From: Lasiosphaeria ovina
Taxonomy: Eukaryota > Ascomycota > Sordariomycetes > Sordariales > Lasiosphaeriaceae
Direction of reading: 5' to 3'
Assembly (NCBI GenBank): GCA_033439765.1
Contig: JAULSN010000003.1
Location: forward strand, 3,658,001 to 3,722,000
Length of the DNA: 64,000 nucleotides
In this document: positions 1 through 13,436 of the stretch, piece by piece
Position numbering within the stretch: the stretch's first letter is position 1
Layout: each line of letters begins with the position of its first letter
Notes under the pieces: generated by a model
Told to the model about the DNA's origin: nothing
Seen by the model: only the letters and a program-made list of their open reading frames with translations
Database searches by the model: none
Made by a program: the position numbers and the translations under genes

Positions 1-1695
1 CCTCGTCGTAAGACCTTGAAACCTTTGAGCCTGAAGCAACCGCAGTATCGGATTGGCGAGGGAAGAGTTGCCATATTTCGTGACTTTGTTGCCTGCCAGT
101 CTTCGGCCACGTTCAGCTATTGATGATTCAGGTGGTGAGGACTGCCACGTGCAATGATGTTGCTGCTGTCTGATAGCGACTATTATGCGTCAATCGTTGT
201 CTGACTACGCAATTTGTCGACGTGAATGACGGAGGGCTGGCTGGCCTGGCTGGGTGCGGCCGCCGGCCGTCTCTCCTATGTAACATAGCTCGTAACCTTA
301 ATCTTTTTGGAAACCTAAGGTTGAGCGATGCGTGTGCAAATGGATAAATTATTGTGGGCAGCCCAGCGGCGCAGATTGGTGGGTCCGGCTCCCGGCAGGC
401 GCAGCTGGTCCGCTTCGGGTGATGCCGTTGGAAAGGTCGAAAAGCGCCGCCAACAGAACTGAACCGCACTTGCCACTTTCAGCTCTTGTGCTTGGATTTG
501 TGTGGCTTTCCTCTGCAATTCCAAGGGGGGAGGGAGGAGGGGTTTCCTGTTGGAGGTTCAGTTCCATGCTTCGGTACCAAGGTATTTCTCCGCGTTGCCC
601 TTTTTGGGTTTTTGGGTTTTCTTCCGAAGCGAAATGCGGCCGAAACATGAAACAATCCCTTCCAACATCTCGGCAAACGGGTAGGCGGCACTTCCCATGC
701 TTCCCAAAAGTCGCAAAGCTTTATCCCCAAGTTTCTTTCATCCTATAGATGGGATGCAGGTCCCTGGACGCTTAGTAAATATGGATTTTTAACCCCGCCC
801 GGGCGACAAGCACAGCCCAGTGATTCCATTCGAGTCAGGCTCAGCATGAATGACCAGGTTTCAATGCGGGCCCCGTACCCCGGGGCCAAGGCTACCCCAC
901 TTCCGGCCGCTCCTCGCCGGCCACGGCTCCGAGTCCGAGAGGCTCCCAACCAAGTCATTCACCCTCTGATGCGGCCGCGGCCGGGTCAACAGCCTGCATT
1001 TGCGGTCGTGCGCGTCGCGGGGTGACACTGTATCTGCAGGGGCCGACACACGGGTGAGGCGGTCCATTTCATCCACCGACCCGCGCCTTCTCACCGTCAT
1101 CCCTATTGCCGGCTAAAGTTCAGTCGCCCACATCCACATATCACCCTCCCCCCCCCCCCCCCCCCCTGAAACGAGTTTGGACGACCATCGGCAAATCCCT
1201 CTTCAGCCATCACACGACCTAATTACCTGGTTTTCCTAGCCTTGCATACAGGACCTAGAATTCTCTTCGTCCGTCCCCAGTTCACCTCATTGGTCTTCTC
1301 CCCTTCGGGGGGCCGTGTGCACAGATTCAGGAGTCCTACAGTGGTCACCAGGGGGTTTCACAGCCTGCTTAATCAACCTCATCTCCAGCCTTCTCGACCT
1401 TTTCTGGACCTTTAATCATTCTTGGTTCCTTGCTGGCCATTGCTAGCGGCAGCATGTCCCTCAAAACTCCGTCCCACTGAGCTGTCAGAGTACTTAGAGG
1501 CCCTTGATCTCACTCCTCGCCCAATTTAGTATTTGTCTTATTCGTCCCATCTCATCTATTCACCTACCAGTCTGACCTTGGGAGATTCTCTCCCACCCAT
1601 ATCTTAAATCTGCTAGCAGCCAGGCCCATTCCCGCTTCTTTCTCTTCTTCTTACATCTCACACAACACCTCGCAGCGTATTGCAACATCGTCAGA
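1..1695. other. Intergenic region upstream of the first secreted-protein gene
   Basis: I see no reading frame here with a recognisable domain or signal peptide; the short frames overlap one another on both strands. The last ~200 bases before 1696 are pyrimidine-rich (CT-rich), as is usual for a fungal core promoter and 5' leader. A run of 19 C residues lies at 1148-1166. Confidence 0.6.
1148..1166. repeat. Poly-C homopolymer (19 C)
   Basis: An uninterrupted run of 19 C lies about 530 bases upstream of the gene at 1696. Two similar C runs occur elsewhere in the window, at 36258-36274 (17) and 55554-55568 (15), all in non-coding DNA. Run lengths of this kind are prone to sequencing error. Confidence 0.9.
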
Positions 1696-2244
1696 ATGAG
1701 GCTCGATCTCGTCTTGGCCCTCCTCACGGCCTCCGTCTCTGCATCGGCCGTTCCTCAGCTTCGTCGCCAGGCCGCCCCTGCCTGTCCTGCAGAAAGAGAA
1801 GCTTCCGGTGACGGTGGACCCGGCCTTGACGGCTCCGTAATCAACTTAGCCATGATTCCGACTGATTATGGCTTGCCGTTCTCGACTGATCCCACCAATG
1901 ATGGCCCCTGCCCTTCCAAACCTGGCAAGCCTGATATTCCTTGCAGGTGCCCGCCTCCGAGAACAGACCCAAAATTCCTCGGTCTGCTTGCTCTTGCCCT
2001 GAAGCAGGGCTTCTTCCCCAGCTGTAGCATCAAAGTTACCATGACCCTGGACGAGTTCAACAACGGCAGCACGGAGCCCGGATCAGACGCACAAAAGCAA
2101 CGTGCAACCACCATGACCCAGGTCTTGCAGAGTCTTAACAATACCGCTCCTGGCGTATTGGGCTGCCCTGCTGCCTCGTATCCGTTCATCGCTGCGCAGC
2201 AAACAACCGGCATTACGGGCCAAGGCTCAAGCGGCGGCGGCTAA
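1696..2244 (+). CDS. Small secreted protein, function unknown
   Basis: Single-exon frame of 182 aa. The first 18 or so residues form a clear signal peptide (MRLDLVLALLTASVSASA), followed by a dibasic RR at about residue 24 that could be a Kex2-type processing site. The mature part has six cysteines (ACP, GPC, PCRC, PSC and GCP contexts), a Pro-rich stretch near residues 70-90, an NGS and an NNT N-glycosylation sequon, and a short Gly/Ser tail. I do not recognise the family. The size, the signal peptide and the even number of cysteines fit a secreted extracellular or effector-like protein, but that is inference. The ATG at 1696 has AGA ATG context and follows a CT-rich leader. Confidence 0.75.
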   Translation: MRLDLVLALLTASVSASAVPQLRRQAAPACPAEREASGDGGPGLDGSVINLAMIPTDYGLPFSTDPTNDGPCPSKPGKPDIPCRCPPPRTDPKFLGLLALALKQGFFPSCSIKVTMTLDEFNNGSTEPGSDAQKQRATTMTQVLQSLNNTAPGVLGCPAASYPFIAAQQTTGITGQGSSGGG

Positions 2245-5357
<3,113 letters not shown>

Positions 5358-6277
5358 TCACTTGTACCCGCCAGCAGAGGCCTTGCCGTCACCTGTTGTC
5401 TTTCCATCGCCCGTTGCCTTGCCATCACCACAAGAGCCAGCGGCAGCTGCGCTCGGGCTCGGGGAAGGGGATGGTGCCGCAACTGAGGGTGCAGCCACAG
5501 TTGAGGATGGGGCCGCCTGTGCGCCCCCGCTGTACGCGTCGTAGGCACGGGCGGCAAGCTCACCCTCGCGTACGACTTTATTGTTGTCAGCCCTCTTCTC
5601 CTCTGTGCCTTTACCCTCCCCATCGCCTGTGCCTTTACCCTCCCCGTCGCCTTTGCCCTTGCCCTTGTTATCGTCTCCATCACCACCTTTAGTTCCTGCC
5701 GTCGCACCTCCACCACCGCCGCCGTGTCCATGTCCGCCACTGCCGCCACCACCTCTGCGCTGTAAAAGGTCAGCTGGGAACCTTTCTTCATACGCCTTGT
5801 ATTGGAGAGGGATGTAAATACCTTCTCGCGCCTTGCGGTAGTTCCCGTTCTATTGGGAGGAAGGTCTCCCTGGGAGAAGTCATCTTTGCCTTTGCCCTCG
5901 TTATCATCTCCGTCGCCACCTTTGCCGTGTCTATGTCCATGTCCGTCACCATCTCGCTGTAATGAGACAAATGTCAGCTGGTTCCTTCTTGACTCGCCTG
6001 TTATTTTCGGGTGTGTAATTACTTACCTTCTCCTCCATGGGGAAGGTGGCATCGGGAGAGACGGCAAAAGCCGGCGCAGCGACGGCAGCCAAGGCACCCT
6101 GCAGACACAGTTAGATCAACTGCCGTGTCGAGAGCCCGGGTGCTGCTCGATGAGACACGTGTTTCTTACAGCATAGCGCAGAGTCAGACTCCGGGTGGAA
6201 GGCCCCGTGAAGCCGGCAGCGGCCGTGGCAGCTACGAGCCCGGTGGCAAGCAGCTGGGCGAGAGTTGGGCCCCTCAT
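5358..6277 (-). CDS. Secreted Gly/Asp/Lys/His-rich repeat protein, unknown function
   Basis: Four predicted exons on the minus strand: 6170-6277, 6027-6098, 5822-5956 and 5358-5759, all joined in phase 0 (108, 72, 135 and 402 nt), giving 238 aa. Donors are GTAAGA, GTAAGT and GTATTT and every acceptor is a clean CAG. The protein starts MRGPTLAQLLATGLVAATAAAG, a signal peptide. The rest is low complexity: RDGDGHGHRHGKGGDGDD-type and GHGHGGGGGG stretches, GDGEGKGT repeats, and a C-terminal GDGKATGDGKTTGDGKAS array after an Ala/Pro/Ser-rich spacer, ending in GGYK. His/Asp/Gly content would suit metal binding or a cell-wall/biofilm-like role, but this is inference. No known domain is recognised. 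The short in-phase exons are typical of repeat proteins grown by internal duplication. Confidence 0.7.
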
Positions 6278-8047
6278 GTTTAAGAGAGCTGAGACTTAAA
6301 GAAGAAATAAATTGTAAATAGAAGACGAGACGTCTTGGAAAGGAGCTGTATAAGATATCTGTAGCTAGAGAAACAAGGTAAAGGACGGGAGGCGAGTAGT
6401 GCTGCCTTGGGATATTGTTGCTGGTGAGGAAAGAGAAAAAATGGAGACCTCCTATCCACGGGAGCAGTCATGTCTTATACACGTCGACCCAGCCGTCGCC
6501 CGGGAGCCAAAGCCTCGGAAACTAGAACTACTTGAGGGCTATGCCCGTGAGGAGACGAGAGAGTAGGAGGCGGGATCGGGATGGGATCGGAATTGGGCTT
6601 GTAAACGCTGACCTCAGGGGCGACGCCATGCCCGCACCCAGACCAAAACTGCCTCCTTGGCCGGCCTCTTGAATGGGGGCTGCGCAGAGTGGACGAGGCA
6701 TCGAAGCCGGCGGTCATTGCCGGCGGTATTTGGCCGAATTTCGTCTTGTCCAGACAGCAGCGTGTGTCACCCGGTGTGTCACCAATCTGGCGGCCGGGCT
6801 GCCCTTTGGGATCTCTGAACAATGGACGGGCAGTCGTGCCCTCTTCGGGGTTCTTGACCACTAGGCTTGTTGATGTTGAGCTTGCGTGGCCGGGCTAGGT
6901 TTGTGGGTGGGCTGCCTTGTCGGCGCGGGTCGCATCTTATTAGCGCGCCAAGAGCTGATGCTCGAGCTGTTAGACAACCCCACCATTGACCCGTGAGAGG
7001 GCAGTCAGGGCCCGGGCCAGGACCTAACGGCCCAGCCTTACAGCGCTTCTGTCAAATCACCGCTGCCCGTTTCGTTTTCGTCCGAATCACAGCCTGCGGC
7101 CGACCAAGATCTCGGCCTGATCTGAAAATCTAAACGCGATGATCGTCGGAACATTTCCGGCCGCTCTCTTGGTCGTCTGGACCGGCATTGCGGAAATCCA
7201 ATATCGTAAACAGTCATCAGATCTGCGTGCTATCCTTGTTTGGTGGAAGCAATGGAACTTACGGAACCCAAGGTAGGTACGTAGGTATTTGGTGATTGAG
7301 ACCATGTGTTACTCGTTTTCGTTGCAGGCATAGCGCTGGCCTCGCCTGTCGAACTTGAAGATCCGCGGGTGTTTGCCGCTCCCGCTGAGGTGGGACGGAA
7401 CTGTACCGGGTCGGGATCGACGGCCAGCGATCCCCACGAACCATGGTGTTACCAAAGAGCTTCGAGCTCCCAAAAGCTTGGTTGTGCAAAGTCGGTCGAC
7501 GTCTTTTCGCGTGAAACGTGCTGTTGTCTCTGCTGTGCCAATTGGGTCCAGCGCTCGCCCGTCAAGAAGTTGTTCCCAGTGATAATTACGCTATTCCTAG
7601 TATGCAGTGGCTTTGGCTGTGCGCTAGTCCCCAGCCGGGCAGGGCTACAGTAGTTCGGACGGTAAGGTAATGGAAGGAACTCTGCATGCGATGGGCGGTC
7701 GTTACTCCTCTGGTCAACCTTGCTCCTCTGGTCAACCTTGCAGCCTCGACCGCCCGGGCTTTGAACTTTGGCTTTGGACTGCCCATCGCCATTACTACCA
7801 GATCACTTACAATAAGCTGTGGTGGCTGCATCCAATCCCTCTACCTAGGTAGGTAGGTTGGCAATGGAATACCAAGCTCGTGCGCACAACTTGGGCAACG
7901 AATACCTCGGTGCTGGTACGGATACCTACTGTATATCCTGTACTTACAGGCGCTAAAAGGATCGGGAACCGCCAGGCTCAACTGCCGCCAGTGCTGTGCC
8001 CGATAGCCTACCTCCCTCACCCGACAGCAAGCAAATGGCTTCTCGCC
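6278..8047. other. Intergenic region; possible relic of a small secreted gene
   Basis: No confident gene. The frame at 6475-6861 (-) has no domain and is GC-driven. At 7306-7653 (+) a frame reads VLLVFVAGIALASPVELEDP, which looks like a signal peptide plus cleavage site and leads into a Cys-rich tail (CCCLCC), but there is no in-frame ATG (a TGA lies three codons upstream of the GTG). TACCTAGGTAGGTA-type motifs occur at 7272-7287 and 7842-7858, and an 18 bp tandem duplication at 7705-7740. Confidence 0.5.
7705..7740. repeat. 18 bp tandem duplication
   Basis: Two perfect adjacent copies of CTCCTCTGGTCAACCTTG (7705-7722 and 7723-7740), about 300 bases upstream of the HET-protein start. Confidence 0.9.
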
Positions 8048-10144
8048 ATGCTCTCCAAATTGACAAAACTGCTCAATCGGGGGCCAACAGACAAAAATGC
8101 ACCCTTGCGATACAAATACAAGTCTCTCAGCCGAGGCTCGAAGCGCGAGTTTCGACTGCTCGTGCTCTCTCCGGCTGCAACACACCATGACCCCCTCGTC
8201 ACTCAGCTAGTAACCCTGCAGTTTGAGCCAGATGGGCGTGGGCAACTGCCTGAATACGAGGCACTGTCGTACACCTGGGGGGACACGGCTACTCTAGATG
8301 CCGACTTGAGCGAGAGCATCATTGTTGTCGACGATGACCCTAGGCGGGACGGCTGGGCGATTCTCCCAGTGACGAGGAACCTGGCCGCCGCTCTCCAACA
8401 TCTTCGACGCCCCGATGAGCCCCGCGTCATCTGGGCCGACGCAGTGTGCATCAACCAGGCTGACAAGCGGGAGAAGAGCGACCAGGTCAGGAGGATGGCC
8501 GACATCTACCGGTCGGCCGCCCGTGTCGTCGTCTGGCTGGGGCCTGAGGCCGACAACAGCACCTACGCACTTGCCTTGCTGGATTATCTCGGCTCCAAGA
8601 TCGAGGTGGACTGGGGAAGGGAGACGATGCGTCCATCCCCGGCCGAATCACCTGGAGAGCCGATCGAACTCGAAACCCACTGGGCCGACATCAACGAGAC
8701 ACTTCCGTACCAAAGCAAGGAACTCCACGCCATTTGCTCACTCCTTTTCCGGCCTTGGTTCGAGAGACTGTGGATACGACAAGAGATTGCTTTAGCGAAG
8801 CCAGAGGCAGCGATTGTCATGTGCGGACAGGACTCGATCCGTTGGTCAAACTTCTCAAAGTCGATATTCTGCCTCAAGATCAAGCCCAAGGAGGTCCATT
8901 TCCTTGACGACAAGGCGATGCCGTTTACCTACCGTCTGGACCTGGTATTTAACCTGCGTCGCGGTGGTAAACCTCCTGGAGAAGCAGACAATTTTGAGAT
9001 GTTGGGCATTCTCCTCGATCAGACGCAAAACTGCAAATGCACGGATTCCCGCGACAAGATATTCGCCTTGCTCAGCCTGCTACCCAAAAGAGAGCGCCTT
9101 GCGGCCGGAATCGAGCCAGACTACACAAAGACTGCCGCCCAGGTCTACCAGGATGTGGTTGTCAAATACGCCCGCGCATTTGGGTCTCTGGATTTTCTGC
9201 CGCATTGCGAGCTTGACACCACCCGGCAGGCGCCAACCTGGGTCCCGGACTGGTCGAAGCCCAGAAAGGGTTACCTACGAAAAGAGGGCAACGCGACAAA
9301 CAACGTCCTCGCACACGAGGCCAAGTATGTCGGCAACGGCATACTTCGGGTGTGTGCCATTCGTGCCGGCGTCGTTGCCAAATCCGAAGTCATTGAAGGC
9401 ATGTCATTATCCTCTGAGCCGACCAATGTTATAGCAGCTTTGAAAAGATATGCTCCTCCGGATGTTCTCGACGCACCGTATGTCGGGGGCGGCACGTTGC
9501 TACATGCATACTCTCGCGCAATGTCTATGGATACAGCCGGTGGAGACGTCTTGGAGGACAAGATGCCCGCCAACCTGACACTGGAGTCGTGCACCCGCAC
9601 TCTCAAACGCCTGTTGCAGGATGAAGAGCCAAGTATTGATGTCGCTCAAGGATCAGTCGACATCACCTTTCTCAAGGCCGTTAGATATTGGACCGCTGGC
9701 GCCAGTCGCTCTCTTGTCACCACGAAGAAGGGTCATATTGGCCTTGCACCGGCGGCAGCAAAGCCAGGTGACGAGATCTGGGTCGTCTTGGGATGCACAG
9801 TGCCGCTTCTGCTACGGTTAGCCTCCCAAGCAAAGGGACACCCGCAATCCAGCTACCAGGTTGTCGGTGAGACCTCTGTCCCGGGAATGATGTTTGGCGA
9901 AGAGCTATTTGGGCCCGTTCCAGACCACTGCTGGCCAGTAAAATACTATGAGGAGAGTTGGGGCGGCTTAATCATCTTGCTTTTTAATGCCGAGACAAAC
10001 ACGACCACTGATAAGGACCCACGGTTGGAAAAGCTGGGCCTTAATGCCCAAGTTGATGCTGTTGGAAAAAACACAGTGAGCGAGTTGCGAGCTGCAGACT
10101 TGAGGAAGTTTGGCGCTCAAGTCGAAGCAATAAACCTCGTCTAA
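8048..10144 (+). CDS. HET-domain (heterokaryon incompatibility) protein
   Basis: Single exon; from the ATG at 8048 the product is 698 aa. The HET domain (PF06985 family) is clear: EALSYTWGD at residues 71-79, RVIWADAVCINQ with DQVRRMADIYRSAARVVVWLGP at about 126-167, and RPWFERLWIRQEIALA at about 235-250. A SRDKIFALLSL motif follows, then a long C-terminal region without a recognised repeat. HET proteins trigger cell death when incompatible hyphae fuse, and many are NLR-like or stand-alone immune-type sensors; the partner here is unknown. An in-frame start at 7880 would add 56 residues with no similarity to the family, so I prefer 8048 (MLSKLTKLL, a typical hydrophobic N-terminus before SLSRGSKREFRLLVLSP). 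No truncation is seen. Confidence 0.9.
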   Translation: MLSKLTKLLNRGPTDKNAPLRYKYKSLSRGSKREFRLLVLSPAATHHDPLVTQLVTLQFEPDGRGQLPEYEALSYTWGDTATLDADLSESIIVVDDDPRRDGWAILPVTRNLAAALQHLRRPDEPRVIWADAVCINQADKREKSDQVRRMADIYRSAARVVVWLGPEADNSTYALALLDYLGSKIEVDWGRETMRPSPAESPGEPIELETHWADINETLPYQSKELHAICSLLFRPWFERLWIRQEIALAKPEAAIVMCGQDSIRWSNFSKSIFCLKIKPKEVHFLDDKAMPFTYRLDLVFNLRRGGKPPGEADNFEMLGILLDQTQNCKCTDSRDKIFALLSLLPKRERLAAGIEPDYTKTAAQVYQDVVVKYARAFGSLDFLPHCELDTTRQAPTWVPDWSKPRKGYLRKEGNATNNVLAHEAKYVGNGILRVCAIRAGVVAKSEVIEGMSLSSEPTNVIAALKRYAPPDVLDAPYVGGGTLLHAYSRAMSMDTAGGDVLEDKMPANLTLESCTRTLKRLLQDEEPSIDVAQGSVDITFLKAVRYWTAGASRSLVTTKKGHIGLAPAAAKPGDEIWVVLGCTVPLLLRLASQAKGHPQSSYQVVGETSVPGMMFGEELFGPVPDHCWPVKYYEESWGGLIILLFNAETNTTTDKDPRLEKLGLNAQVDAVGKNTVSELRAADLRKFGAQVEAINLV

Positions 10145-10340
10145 CCAATGTCCGGGTGTCATGCGCACCGCGTACGCGCTCAAACCAAAGACGCTTCATA
10201 ATCACTCACGAGGGGGGTTTGTATGCGTGACGTCCTGGCGGTATAGGACTGAAATTGGCTCGCAAACAGTCTGGCCTAATCGCCACATCCGTGCCGCCAT
10301 CTAGTTCCCCCGCCATCGGAGTACTCCATGTTACTCAAGG

Positions 10341-10347
10341 ATATAAA
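10341..10347 (+). promoter_or_regulatory. Candidate TATA box of the MGCxxS protein gene
   Basis: ATATAAA about 180 bases upstream of the ATG at 10528, in the only intergenic space between it and the HET gene. Position and sequence fit a fungal TATA element; there is no transcript evidence. Confidence 0.4.
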
Positions 10348-10527
10348 CCGCCTGTACACTCGGCCCATTGACTCTTTCGCTTCTCTTGAGGTCGCCACCA
10401 GTCTCTCGTTCTAGTTTCAGAAGCCTAGCCCTGGAACGGCAACCTGCCTCGAAACGGCAATTCTGCAACACCACACTCGCTTCCACCAACTTTTGTTTGT
10501 TTGCAGTTCCGTTCCGATACACCGAAA

Positions 10528-11235
10528 ATGGGCTGCCATTTCTCAAAGCCGAAACTCCCGGAATTCAAAGTCCTCTTGCCGGAGCACACTGGACCTGCAG
10601 AACCAATATCGCCAGTACTATCTATTTATTCTACCGGCGACAGCGGGTCGATTTTGGGGGGCGAGAAGCACCGCGTTCCCAAGAAATACGAGTTAGAGTT
10701 GATCGACCTCAACGAGTACTGCCTCGACAGGATACGGAAACAGTATGGAGTATCCCAGACATTCTCCCGTGTCTACTCGGGTTCCCCAGTAGGGTCACCC
10801 ATGGGCCCTCGCCCAAGGACGCAGAGTAATAGGGGCTCCATGACGCCACCCCCAAGCGCCAAGGAGCAGTTTGCCGCGTATCCGTACCATCCCGGCGCGG
10901 CGAGGTCCCGCCGAACCCTCTCCAACCCCCTAGTCGCCGCCTATTTTGAGGACAAGAAAAAGCATCTCCCCAGCTACCCGTCGTATGGCCAGCCGTCCGA
11001 GTCTGAAGACCACATCGACCACATCGAGGATAGCGAGGCTTATAACTACCACCATCGCACGGCCGCGATGCCAGCACATCTCAGACAATCCGCCTCCCAC
11101 TTGCGCGGCAGTTATTTCGGCCCCAGCGGCCGCATTGACAAAGACACTTCCCCTTTGAGCAGCATGTATTCGGGTTCGTCCACCAAGGTCGAGAAGGAGA
11201 AGGACGAGATCATCCAGATTTACCTTGGCGCTTGA
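10528..11235 (+). CDS. Predicted N-myristoylated/palmitoylated protein, unknown function
   Basis: Single exon, 235 aa from the ATG at 10528 (CGAAA ATG G context). The N-terminus MGCHFSKPK matches the N-myristoylation pattern (Gly2, Ser6) with a Cys3 that could be palmitoylated and nearby lysines, so attachment to the inner face of a membrane is likely by motif alone. A short conserved-looking segment EKHRVPKKYELELIDLNEY at about residues 46-64 is followed by a disordered Ser/Pro/Tyr/His-rich region. An acidic-His patch (ESEDHIDHIEDSEAYNYHH, about 160-178) precedes the tail, which ends KVEKEKDEIIQIYLGA. I do not recognise a named family. The start upstream at 10501 is TTG and is not used. Confidence 0.65.
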   Translation: MGCHFSKPKLPEFKVLLPEHTGPAEPISPVLSIYSTGDSGSILGGEKHRVPKKYELELIDLNEYCLDRIRKQYGVSQTFSRVYSGSPVGSPMGPRPRTQSNRGSMTPPPSAKEQFAAYPYHPGAARSRRTLSNPLVAAYFEDKKKHLPSYPSYGQPSESEDHIDHIEDSEAYNYHHRTAAMPAHLRQSASHLRGSYFGPSGRIDKDTSPLSSMYSGSSTKVEKEKDEIIQIYLGA

Positions 11236-12601
11236 ATCTGATATGGAGGCTTGAGCGGGCGGTTGGCAAAGTTCCACTGTTGTCGGTCTCGCCACTTATT
11301 CTCGCCATTGGTACAATTCAAAGCGGTGGAATGGCCACCAAATCCGCTGGAATCTGAGTGCATTTTTGGTTACTGATTAACACGGCGGCTACAATCAAAC
11401 AGCAGATGGTCGGTGTCAATGGGAGAAGGGTGAAGGGAACGCGGACTCAAAGTAGACCAGATCAGCGAGTTTCATTGGAAAGACAGGACATCTAATCAAG
11501 TAATTATATTTCAGTTGGACTTCCCATTTCATGTCTTGCGATTTGCGTTGTTATTTGTGGCTTGGCTTCTTCTCTGGTCCTTTTCCTTTTCCTGTCCTTT
11601 CCACCATCTTAGCGTAATCACAAGTATCTAGATAATAATCATGGTGCCGGATAGCCGGGGCGACTGTAGCTTTGGATACCGAGCACCAACTGCTACCCAC
11701 ATGTGTACCTAAATATTGTGGATGTTGATATCATAATTACCAGGGGTGGTCCAGACACTAGGGGAAATAGGGGTAGCATTCCCACCCTGGATGCTTGCTT
11801 CCCCTATTAGAACTAGGTCTACGGAGTAAGTCCCAACCTTTCTTCGAATTGCAAAATGCATTCAATGGGCTTATGTTGGTACTCAATCATTACAGTCTAT
11901 CACATTAAGGACAAGAGATGACCCTGCTTTGGGTTTCCGGGTTGAGGGACCGTATTCATCATCGCTGCAGCTTATCGGGTCAGCCAGCTTTCAGTGGTGG
12001 CGGCGCGCATATGAACAAGTAAGATGACTGGCACCGCGCAAGATACTTCGTACTGCTGATTGTTTGTGTGCACATCCTTGGCTCGTTGCGCAGTCGGCGA
12101 GTATTTCAACATGGTCAGAGTCAATTTCAACAGTCATGCGGGATAAGGCATTCTCTAGAGATTGACGAGGTGGAAGAAATCGCACAACCTGAGCAACCAC
12201 CTGGAGGTTTTTATAGTTCTTTGGCTCCTTGGCGCTGTTCAAGTCAAGTGCGAAGGACCTTCTGGCGCGCTTTCTGGGTGAGGTCGGACGATTTCTGGTG
12301 TTGGACAGGTGGAGTCTCCCGCCTCAAGACGGGCACACAGGGCCCGCTTTTTGATCATTCGATGTTTGGGGTTCGGCTGCACCTGCCCCGATTCGCACCT
12401 CGGGGTAGGATGCTGCCGAGCTACCAGGGAAAAAGGCAGATAACGATGTGGATCGCCGACGCAGCGTGGATCCCAGATCCCGATCTCCCGCCGCCATGTT
12501 TTGGCCTTTTTTTTTTTCTGCAGCCCCGGTATTTTTTACTCTGCATTGCGGAAGCAGCGCATGGAGATCCACCGATGCGAGACGGGAGAGCTGGACTGCT
12601 A

Positions 12602-12664
12602 CAGTGGGCGGCAAAAAGTTTGAATCCAACACTAAGTACCATTCAAACTTTTTGCCACCCACTG
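12602..12664. mobile_element. 63 bp foldback element, TA-flanked, Tc1/mariner-like ends
   Basis: Two 24 bp arms (12602-12625 and 12641-12664) are inverted repeats with one mismatch (C12609 opposite a position expecting T) around a 15 nt loop. The ends read CAGTGGG...CCCACTG and both sides carry TA (12600-12601 and 12665-12666). CAGT-type termini flanked by a duplicated TA are the hallmark of Tc1/mariner insertions. At 63 bp it has almost no interior, so it is a minimal MITE or internal-deletion remnant that a transposase elsewhere would have to move. Confidence 0.65.
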
Positions 12665-13240
12665 TAGTTTGCTTGTCCACGAGGAAGCTAGGGCCGGACG
12701 TCTCACCAGAGCCACCACCACTAGTCATGGGCCCACGCTCTCCATAACTCTCCGTCTCGCGCGTGCTCCCGTTATCACGGGGTAGTGGGTGGTGCTAGGT
12801 TTGAAGCGCCCCCTTTTCCACCAGATTAGGACACAGACTCTGTCGCTCAGTCAAGTGGCTGTGGAGTCTCCAACTCGCGGTGCGTTTCGAGCCATTCACA
12901 CTAAAGTTTCGCCCTGCCATCAATGCTCCCTCGTTGACTTGGTTGCCCTTGCGGCCAAGCCTACCTGGGTGCTATGTTTACAACGTGGAGTCGAGAATAT
13001 GGATGAATCGGGAACATGGCTTTCTGACCTCGTTCGAGTGCGTGCCAATGAGCCCACCGGCTGGGTATGCGATCCCCCTTCCCATGGACTACCTTGTTCT
13101 CGGACGATTCCAAGCTCACTAAAGAGAGAAGAAAGTGTGTTTCACGGTGGCTGAAGGCAGGGGCTGACTTGCCCATCACCATCATCTGTTTGGGGGATCA
13201 GTCTATTTTGGGTCGTTGAGGACGAGTGCACTTGTACAGG

Positions 13241-13247
13241 TATATAT
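13241..13247 (+). promoter_or_regulatory. Candidate TATA box of the Egh16-like gene
   Basis: TATATAT about 190 bases upstream of the predicted initiation site at 13437. No ATG occurs between this element and 13437, so a transcript starting just downstream would meet GTG 13437 or later ATGs in other frames first. Confidence 0.45.
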
Positions 13248-13436
13248 CCGCCGTCGTGGCACCTCCGTGAACACACACTGGCCTGTCCTCACTCATCTTC
13301 ATCTCATCGACTGTTCTTGTGCGCCCTCCTTTCCGTTCTTTGTCTTTCTTTCCTCCCAGGCTGTGCCTCCCTTTCGCTGTATTTTCCTTACCTTCCTTCT
13401 TCTCCTTTCCAGATTCTTCCCCTTTCCAGATTCACC

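Larger units (their letters stand above)
11236..13436. other. Intergenic region with a foldback element
   Basis: 2.2 kb without a supportable gene. The frame at 12068-12667 (+) has no family features and runs into the foldback element at 12602-12664. Around 11740-11820 there are weak inverted words (CCAGGGGTGG / CCACCCTGG and CTAG..AATAGGGG arms) that may be a decayed element. The last 190 bases before 13437 are CT-rich and form the leader of the Egh16-like gene. Confidence 0.5.

Noticed and set aside
6475..6861. 128 aa minus-strand frame
   Set aside because: No domain, signal peptide or splice partner; composition follows local GC.
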